64,000 nucleotides of DNA from assembly GCF_964204645.1 (NCBI RefSeq), contig NC_134025.1, positions 15,904,001 through 15,968,000 of the forward strand, in the 5' to 3' direction. This document shows, piece after piece, positions 56,440-64,000 of the stretch. The DNA is from Tubulanus polymorphus (Eukaryota; Nemertea; Palaeonemertea; Tubulaniformes; Tubulanidae). Positions within the stretch are counted from its first letter, which is position 1. Each line of letters starts with the position of its first letter. The notes below the pieces were generated by a model. That model searched no databases. It worked only from the letters and a program-made list of their open reading frames with translations, and had not been told where the DNA came from. Both the position numbers and the translations under genes were made by a program.

Positions 56440-57084
56440 TTAAAGGGGAACTGCAGTCAAAAATTATAATTGGCCATTCATTTCTACTCTTGTTGTTGTT
56501 TAGCATAATGCTAGTTGAAATTTCCAATTCTTCCTAATTAACTTGTATACAACAATTTTGATACTGTTATCAGCAGAATTTACGGCAGATGAGAGCCGCC
56601 ATATCTAAATCCCGAAGTGAGGCATGTAAACATTGATGACGTTTCCCGACCCATCACACACTCCAGTGTGTACACAAATAGATACACTCACTGAAGATCT
56701 CAGTTGAAAATTGCGATTAAAATACTCCTGCTGGGAATGCCAGTGGGGTCTTTCCTTTTATTTATCCACTCACTGTGTGAAACATATCCAAATAATTGCT
56801 AACGTGGCATCATGCAGCAGTTTAGAACTGTTATTGGACTTAAAGTGATGAAAACACTGTGAATAGCAGTAGTAACACGTATCGAAGTGGGCCGAAATAC
56901 GTCACAGCCGAGAGAAAACGTCTGCTACGTGGAGAAAATGGTGGCGGCCAGTCACTCTACAAAACCCTCTTTTTTGGATAAAGTATTAGATGAAATGTTT
57001 TTCTGCTGTTTTGAAAATGTATTTATAAAGGTTTCTAACACATATAAATACAAAAAAAATTTTTCCACTGCAGTTCCCCTTTAA
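56440..57084. mobile_element. TTAA-flanked MITE, 14-bp TIR
   Basis: TTAA (56440-56443) is followed by AGGGGAACTGCAGT. The inverse ACTGCAGTTCCCCT ends at 57080, followed by TTAA (57081-57084). TTAA duplication and short AGGG ends fit Kolobok- or piggyBac-type MITEs. No ORF with element functions. Confidence 0.85.
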
Positions 57085-57479
57085 CCATGGCAGACAATAC
57101 GTTTCATGATGGCACCGCCATGATTGATCGCACGTGTTAATGATTTTCGCACAGGATTTTCGAAAGCTGTCACTGCCACAAGTAAGATAATTTCAACAGT
57201 TTATAGAAAAAAACTTGACTTACCGAGCACTTGCCGCGAGCGATGTAAATGACGTAGTTGATTGTGACATACTGTGCATGAATCTGGCTTTATTGAAAGT
57301 TTGGCCCGATAAAACGCGTTCGGAAAAATGATGACGTTTTCTTGATAATTCGATACGCCACCACAACAATGAAACAAGCTTTCATGTAACATATCAACAA
57401 TTAGGCCTACATAAATTCATTTTATAACGAACTATTTAATTGCGTCATCTGCCTACGTAGAAGTTAATCCCCGTTCATG

Positions 57480-57965
57480 GAACCGGGCGCTTATGGATAT
57501 ATTTAGCTGATGACATCCATTTCCGATCGGGGTGAACAGCTTACCTGCCCCAATCCTCACACTGAATTTCATGTAAGTCATTTCTGAATTGAAATAATTG
57601 TAGACATCATCGTGAAAAAAAGAAATTCAATTTATCTGGCCTGTTGGCCACATCTGATAGCTCATACCCCTATATAGGGGTGGATATCTCACCTGCACCA
57701 ACCCTCACACTGAAATTGATGAAAATACAAAGTGGAATGCAGGCTATATCGAGCTAACAAAAATTCCAAGATGGCCGCCCTGATAGAAGTGGATAACTTA
57801 CCTGCCACGATCCTCCCACCAAATTTTATGAAAATCCATCCGTCAAGAAGCATAGGCTGTAGGCTGTATCGCGCTTACCATGAATTCAAGATGGCTACCC
57901 TGGCGGGAATTATTCCAATCAGTAGTCTTTCAGTATGTATGGTAAATCTACCTAAGTACCTACCC
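57480..57965 (+). repeat. Diverged ~115-bp tandem units with AAGATGGC core
   Basis: At least three units share TACCTGC(C/A)CC, ATCCTC(A/C)CACT, AATTT.ATG and AAGATGGC(C/T). ORFs across it are not gene-like. Confidence 0.55.
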
Positions 57966-58350
57966 TAGTTCTATCTCGGATCGTTCCTTTCACAATTGCA
58001 TTCAATTCCAAGATCTACAAAAGATAATGTGATATGTACGTTAGTACGTCAAACTACCTCGATTGTGTCCTACCAAGGCAGGGATTCGAACTCTATGGAA
58101 TCGCGAATTACTAGCTAGCATACGCACGGCACAGCGCACAGCATTAACCAATCAGAAGATTCAACTAGAAAGAATCTTTCTTTGTGGTCGGGTTAGCAAC
58201 AAGTTGGACCAGAGACATTTAAACACATTATTATTCGAAAATGGAATTATTAAATTCATGGAATCAATTGTAAAGCTGAAAAAAGAAAATGATAGATAAT
58301 TTGTTACCTAGCAGTGCGGGTTAGCATAGAACGTGTGATTCAGCTGTTAG

Positions 58351-58456
58351 CACTGACCGAGGCTACAATATTGTAACCTAGGTCGGTTCACTGCACAACT
58401 TTTTTTGTAAACACTGACCGAGGCTACAATATTGTAGCCTAGGTCGGTTCACTGCA
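58351..58456. repeat. Duplicated 45-bp hairpin
   Basis: CACTGACCGAGGCTACAATA followed by its near-complement to CTAGGTCGGTTCACTGCA occurs at 58351-58395 and again at 58412-58456. Each unit folds as ACCGA-GGCTACAATATTGTAGCC-TCGGT with a small bulge. The first copy has one mismatch (GTAACC). Confidence 0.85.
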
Positions 58457-58459
58457 TGA

Positions 58460-59875
58460 CCTTTGCTTTCGATTACTGGCCCAACCCCAGTCGGTTGTTT
58501 TTACAGTATTTGAAGTACTGGCCAATTGAATGTTACCATAAATAAACAGTATTTTGAAGATGTGGGGACAGAGAGAATCTGTTTTTATTTCGTCTTGAGA
58601 AGGTCCTACTGTTCGCTATTCTGTGTCAAAATATGAATTGAAATATAAAGGATGGAGTTAGTTTCCTTTCCCGAAACTGTATTTATGCTTTTAATCATGA
58701 AGGATAATTGTGTTATAGCAATTATAGTGATAACCTACGACAGTTTCAAATTCACGTATTAGAAAACGACAATTATCTTTAAATTCCAAATTTTATTTGG
58801 AAAGCGGCGTTTATGCGCACAATTCCTAAAATGTAAGAATTCCGAAAACTAGGGATTCACACGGTTAGAATGTTAACTAAATAAGTTTCGTCCGAGCAAA
58901 TGATTACTATAAGAAACTAACGGCGAAACTTCACGGGTTGGTGCGGTCTGTGCGCTGCATGAACGGGTTTTTGGTATCAAATGTAAAATACCGGCCGTGT
59001 ACATGTTCGGATTTGTACCGATACATTGAGTTTAGTTCAATTTTTGGATCATTATAGTTTAGGAGCTCTGTGTGACGTCACTGAGCGCGCTGATCAAAAA
59101 TAGTCTGCACACTGTGAGAATCACATGTTACTTGGTTTCAAAGGACAGTGTGCTAATTGACTATACATGAAAATGGGCTTGACCAAAATTTTCTTCCTGA
59201 TAGAGGAATGTATAATCGCACTGATATAGCTGTCTTGCTAGGTTGAAGGGTGTTTGAACTTCGCCGAATTCAGTTAAAATTCAATGAAATACCATAATTA
59301 ATAAAATCTTATTGACGGAAATTTACCGCTATATTAAAGTTATTTTTCAGTGCGTTTTAAAATTATATTGAATTCATCGTTCGAGGTCAATGATGGCGCA
59401 AACAATTTAAATTGAGTCCAGTTGGGAGAATATTCCCTTACTTTAGGGTGATTTAGTATTTTATGAATCAAGAAATTACTTACAATGGACTAATTTTCCG
59501 CTAGCAGCAAAACAACACACTGTTATCTGAACTGTCAATCATTACGCCGTGTCTAGTTTAACAAGTAGATATAGACTAAAAAAGGATGCGTGGTTCCCAC
59601 GCGAGAACCAAACAAGACGGTTGTTAGTGGACGTACTCAAGTTGGATGGTCAGGAGTCAACAACGGTTTAAATAATTTATAAAAACAGATGTAAGCAGCT
59701 GTAAACTTGTGAACAGAGGAAATATCAACATATATACACAATTGTGTCTAACTTTCTCCTGTCTGGTTTTATGTTAAATATATCCCGAACAAAGATTTTG
59801 TTTGAATAAATATTCAAATATCATTCCGGAAGAGCAATGCGGCCAACAACATTTTATTTTGAGTTTGACTAGGGG
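58460..59875. other. Gene-free stretch
   Basis: AT-rich, no supported ORF, no clear repeat. Confidence 0.45.
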
Positions 59876-59879
59876 TCCA

Positions 59880-60930
59880 GGGACACCATGCCCACTTGGG
59901 AAGTGGTTTCAAATGCTCAACAATCTAACAATTTAAACATTCAACACCCCCTGGTGACCATTTACAAAACCAATGACCTTGAAACTCACAACAATCATAG
60001 AACATGTCAGCAGCTACGATTTTGTAATTGATTGTGATAACAAAATATGCCTCGTTACCAATTTAATATGGAAATACTAAGTCATTCTAGTATTCAACGC
60101 CCCCTGGTGACCATATTCAAAAGGTACGAATATAATAAAGAAATGCTAAGATATTGTATTATTCAACGCCCCCTGGTGGCCATATACAAAATCCAATTAC
60201 CTTGAAACTCACCACAATCATAGAACACGTTATGAGCTACAACTTTCTAATTGATTGTGGTAGCAAAATACGCTATAGGTATAAATATAGGTATCAATAT
60301 AATGTGGAAAAATTTTTTCCCACTTACGAATGAGTACTGGTGACACCAAGATGGCCGCCAATTGCGTCATAATTGGCTGATGAAAAATACCTGTCTCAGG
60401 TATAAAACATCCCTTTCCAAAGAATACCCATCACAAATTGTAATGAGAAATGGCAAACCAGTAGGAAGCTGCAGGACTCAGAATTCGGGCCAAAATTAAC
60501 ATTTTTCGGCACTAAAAAGGTCATAGGACGGCCATCTTAAATCCGACCGACCCAATTTTTGTTATGTTGATGAGCCCTGGGGGGATTCACATATATCCAA
60601 AAGATCAAGGTAATTGATCGAAGCGTCTTCAAAATTTCCCTCAAAACGTTCAAAAATGTGTAAAAAGTGAAAAAAGTGCTGATTTTGGCGAACAACAATG
60701 GCTGCCAGTCGGCCATCTTGATTCTGACAGGGCCAGTTTTTGGGCTGAAGATGTGTCTAGGGTAGATACATGTGTAACCAAAATATCAAGACATTACCTT
60801 GAAGCGTCTTCAAAACTTCCCAAAATAACTGGATTTCGTCTACGGACGGGGGAACGGACGGACGGACGACGGACGAAAAGTGAACGCAATAGCCCGCTGG
60901 GACTAAAGTCCCAAGTGGGCAAAAAAAAAC
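59880..60930. mobile_element. Non-autonomous element with GCCCACTTGGGA ends
   Basis: The left end has GCCCACTTGGGAAGTGG (59890), the right end GACTAAAGTCCCAAGTGGGC (60900-60919). The interior has repeated ATTCAACGCCCCCTGGTG(A/G)CCAT blocks (three, about 59938, 60091 and 60162), AAGATGGCCGCC and a GGACGGACGGACGACGGACG tract near the right end. A second left-end copy lies at 32015. No transposase. Confidence 0.6.
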
Positions 60931-61429
60931 ATGTTGACTCGGTAAGACGGTTGTTCGATTTACCGGGTGCGCACTACTATGTTTTAAATGGGTATGAAAA
61001 CGGAGTCGAACCAAGAACAGCAATTAAAGCTTGATGTCTCGTTTCCCTCACAGATGACATATATCAGAATCAGTTTTCTCAAAATCTGTTTCTTACCGAA
61101 GTCGTTGATTCGTGCTTGAATACGTACATAAGATTTTACAAATGAACACAAAGATATAACAAGAATTGAGGTCTTTCTGGTCTTTGAGGTTATTCTTTGA
61201 CAAGTCGAATCGTTTGGAACTAAGAAAAATCCTCAGACTTAGAAAAGTCTGACTTAAGTTGAATTTCCGAAAAGTACGACTACTAATTGTTTCTGTTATC
61301 GGAAATTAAATCAACATCTACATCTAATGTATCTATTGATACGAAACGGTTTTAGGACCCTAGATTGATTGAAAGTTACGGAGAGGGAGGCGGGGTAGCT
61401 CTATCGCATTAAAACATTATTGCTCATTT

Positions 61430-62035
61430 ATACAGATGGCATTCATCCATTTAGCTCAAACAACAAACACACTTCCGCGCAGAAAAATACCAAGGCTATA
61501 TATGCTTAATCACGTACTTTCTCTAATTCTAAACCTCCAGAAAATAAAAAAACACATTTCAGAATTCATTGTAGTTCCGTATGTACCTGTTTTGGAAAAG
61601 TTTCGTCACTCTCTCCCTTTATTGGATAGACAAATCATTTTCACGTATGAAAACAAAATTAGCAAGACTTTGGTAAAAACAATCAATCTAAACCTTTGGA
61701 CTGCGGAGTTTACAAAATTCCTCGTTTTGGCGGCTGTGATAAAATGTACTTTGGAGAAACTGGTCGTGATTTAAAAACTCGAATTTCGGAACACATAAAG
61801 GATATAATAAATCAAAAACCGGCTAGTGGTGTAGCCAAACACTGGTCATCGTTTTAATTTTGATAAAGCCGAAATTATTTATACTTCCAGCAATTACACT
61901 AAACGCCACACAGTTGAGTCTGCCCTAATTACTCGTCACTCAGATATTAGTACCAATTTAAATAATGGCTTTTCTCCTCACAATTCCCTTCTTTCTAAGT
62001 ATATTACTTCATGCCTTGCCAAACACTAATTAGTT
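61430..62035 (+). pseudogene. Penelope-like RT thumb and GIY-YIG endonuclease fragment
   Basis: Frame 61436-61774 has PYVPVLEKFRHSLPLLDRQI, the linker seen between RT and endonuclease of Penelope-like elements. A shifted frame (about 61725-62030) gives GGCDKMYFGETGRDLKTRIS, the GIY-YIG-type catalytic start (here Y-FG with the conserved Arg), and SALITRHSDISTNLNNGFSP. A stop near 61855 and a frameshift break it. The RT core upstream is missing: a 5'-truncated copy. Confidence 0.75.
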
Positions 62036-62099
62036 ACTCACTCACCAATTTACTCAATTAACCTGTTCTCCTCTGTATATGAATATCATGTATGAGCCA

Positions 62100-62430
62100 T
62101 ATCTGGACATGTCAAAATTTATTAGAACTACTATAGCAAGATTTAGGTGTTCAAGTCATGATTTATAAGTGGAGACTGGCAGATGGACGAGACCTCCATT
62201 ACCGTATGCTCACCGCACATGCTCCCGGTGTAATATTAATGCAGTTGAAGACGAATATCATATCGTTTTGATATGTCCCTTTTATGATAACCTTAGGTTA
62301 GAATATATCAACTCGAGAGACTGGAACAACCCAAATACAGCGAAATTTTCTATTCTAATGCGTAATAACAATGATTTTTCAAACCTTTCGAAATTCCTTA
62401 AGAAAGTTTATATACTCAGGCAACCTTAAC
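62100..62430 (+). pseudogene. C-terminal tail of a non-LTR retrotransposon RT
   Basis: The pattern RFRCSSHDL, then VETGRWTRPPLPYAHRTCSRC, VEDEYHIVLICPFYDNLR and FSNLSKFLKKVYILRQ is the Cys/His tail found at the end of CR1/L2-like ORF2 proteins (C-x2-C, H, C). One stop lies at 62165. It is nested between the GIY-YIG fragment and the hammerhead, so it inserted into the Penelope-like element. Confidence 0.65.
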
Positions 62431-62550
62431 TTATTATGTAATCCACATACCACATACATGTATCAATGTTTGTTCTATGTTATATTGTTTCCCGCCATTT
62501 ATGCTTGTATATCGATTTTTGTCTTAAAGTTTATAACTTCGGCAATAAGT

Positions 62551-62553
62551 ACA

Positions 62554-62585
<32 letters not shown>

Positions 62586-62943
62586 CACGCACGCACACTC
62601 ACGCACACTCACGCACACTCACGCACACTCACGCACACTCACGCTCACTCACGCACACTCACGCACACTCACGCACACTCACGCACACTCACGCACACTC
62701 ACGCTCACTCACGCTCACTCACGCTCACTCACGCTCACTCACGCTCACTCACGCTCACTCACGCTCACTCACGCTCACTCACGCTCACTCACGCTCACTC
62801 ACGCTCACACTCGCTCACACTCGCTCACACTCGCTCACACTCGCTCACACTCACACTCACACTCACACTCACACTCACACTCACACTCACACTCACACTC
62901 ACACTCACACTCACACTCACACTCACACACACTCACACACACT

Positions 62944-62981
<38 letters not shown>

Positions 62982-62992
62982 CATATATATAT
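62551..62992 (+). repeat. Compound microsatellite (ACGC / ACGCNCACTC / CACTCA / CA / TA)
   Basis: Successive blocks: ACGC repeats, ACGCACACTC and ACGCTCACTC 10-mers, CTCACA hexamers, then CA and TA dinucleotides. Long apparent ORFs here (His/Thr/Leu repeats) are artefacts of the repeat. Confidence 0.95.
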
Positions 62993-63003
62993 ACCCCTGT
63001 TTT

Positions 63004-63060
63004 TAGTCAATATCTCACACCTGACGATGATCTCTAGTGTGAGATCGAAACGTCTTACAT
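63004..63060 (+). ncRNA. Hammerhead ribozyme-like motif of the Penelope-like 3' end
   Basis: CTGACGA (63021-63027) is followed by GATCTC-TAGTGT-GAGATC and GAAAC, the core strands plus stem II. Stem I and III partners downstream are not clear, so it may be a decayed or half motif. Position after the GIY-YIG fragment fits the Penelope-like terminal repeat. Confidence 0.6.
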
Positions 63061-63069
63061 TTTAGATTG

Positions 63070-64000
63070 CTTACATTTTAGATTGTTTCTCGATTTTAGA
63101 TTTCTTTTAATTTTCAAATAGTGGGTTTTATCTTACATCTGATAATATCATCATTTTTTATGCATGTTGCTTGCTAAAAGTCACGAATTATGTCATCTTA
63201 TATGTAGGTACGCAGCTTAGTAAAAGTCAGATTATTCAAGATGAATATTGGGAAAAACAACACGGAAAATTTGAAATTTTTGAAACGATTTAAGCTTTTC
63301 AAAATCAGAATATTGAAGTATTTCATTAAATTTTGCTGTTAGCAAGGGGGACATTTACCTAGAGGAGATTTTTACCGGGGGGGGGGGGGGGATATTTACT
63401 GGGGGATTTTTCCGAAAATAAACCATTTTAATGACAAAAATAATCAAAAATCATGTTGGACCTATACTTGAAAAGCTGCATTTAATCTTCCAATTGAATT
63501 TTCATTAAATTATTGCCATGAAATAAAGGCAATTTCGATTAATCTTAAAACTTCAAAACTTATCACATTATACATACAGATTTTAATTAGCTCGATGGTT
63601 ATCGGTTAGAGTTTTATCGCTCATATATTTCACATCCTCAAAGAGCATATTCAGAATATTTTAACTGCCCTGAAAACTATATTGCGTTTGCATACAGTTT
63701 TGCACTACTGTTTATACGCTGTTTATATTATCACGTATCACTGCAAATCTGAAGCATATGTCGCTATTTATAACAGGGAATCTGGCAAGCGAATCCAAAC
63801 TGAAAAGAAGAGAGTGGCATTTGGAGAGTGGCATGATCGCAGGGGGGGGGGCAGACTTGAAATAAATGCCATTGAGTAATTCAGTGAAATGTTCCAGAAT
63901 CTAGTTTTTGGAAAAAGGGCCACAGGTGCATAAGGCACAAAAGGGGTGTGGTCTTTGAAGAATGAGATGCGTTTAGGTGCTTTCTGAGCTCTTTCTTAGT
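63070..64000. other. Gene-free right edge
   Basis: AT-rich, with GGGGATTTTTACC-type blocks and a G14 run at 63345-63415 and a G9 run near 63841. No supported gene. Confidence 0.45.

Noticed and set aside
62371-63065. Two ~200-residue ORFs made of His/Ala/Arg/Thr/Leu repeats
   Set aside because: They are translations of the ACGC/CACTC microsatellite in different frames and have no independent coding evidence.

Overview
The window is a eukaryotic, almost certainly marine-invertebrate, nuclear segment that is essentially a stack of nested mobile elements. Spliced genes with GT/AG introns, a long CA-rich microsatellite, an AT-rich background and the mixture of element classes (ISL2EU, Polinton, DIRS, Helentron, Mutator-like, Gmr1-like LTR, Penelope-like) all point that way. 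The Gmr1-like element hints at a deuterostome, but I do not assign a species. I found no convincing host gene, tRNA, rRNA or CRISPR array.

Layout. 0.1-3.3 kb: a very AT-rich, broken protein-primed DNA polymerase B gene (exonuclease half only) with a small upstream ORF. Both are preceded by the same promoter-like repeat, and a hammerhead ribozyme motif lies at the truncated end. 3.3-8.9 kb: a complete-looking ISL2EU DNA transposon (11-bp inverted ends, AT target duplication) carrying an intact five-exon SAP-SWIM-YqaJ nuclease gene facing an intact two-exon THAP-DDE transposase gene. 9-11 kb: mostly empty, with a weak BEL-like gag remnant. 11.05-31.2 kb: a decayed Polinton/Maverick (virus-like) element bounded by inverted arrays of sub-repeats. 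On the minus strand it holds a PC4-like protein, a deoxynucleoside kinase, a Cys-rich zinc protein, an integrase fused to a minor-capsid/penton protein, pX-like and basic proteins, the major capsid protein, an adenain-like protease and a dUTPase. On the plus strand it holds several unknown ORFs. It was later invaded by a 7.1-kb long-TIR non-autonomous element, a 1.3-kb element and a hAT-like remnant, and it contains a perfect 107-bp palindrome.

31.2-35.2 kb: mostly noncoding, with a ~115-bp tandem repeat and a decayed three-exon OB-fold (RPA-like) gene. 35.2-41.0 kb: a DIRS-like retroelement (77-bp tandem repeats, spliced gag with zinc knuckle, RT/RNase H, tyrosine recombinase). 41.6-55.9 kb: a minus-strand Helentron (protease-like region, HUH Rep, helicase, endonuclease) split by two independent insertions: a 2.27-kb Mutator-like element with a perfect 9-bp target duplication (44.1-46.4 kb) and an LTR retrotransposon (46.45-53.03 kb). 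The LTR element's pol order is PR-INT-RT-RH, the copia-like order on a gypsy-type RT. 55.9-61.4 kb: noncoding, with a TTAA-flanked MITE, a duplicated hairpin and a TIR element. 61.4-63.1 kb: a Penelope-like GIY-YIG 3' fragment with a hammerhead-like motif, enclosing a non-LTR retrotransposon tail and a microsatellite.

Functional reading. Only the ISL2EU pair looks intact. Its transposase (THAP DNA binding plus DDE catalysis) and its SAP/SWIM/YqaJ nuclease probably form a two-protein mobilisation system. The Polinton carries a virion module (capsid, penton, protease, pX) together with nucleotide-metabolism genes (kinase and dUTPase), but every gene recognised by homology is broken by stops, frameshifts or fusion.
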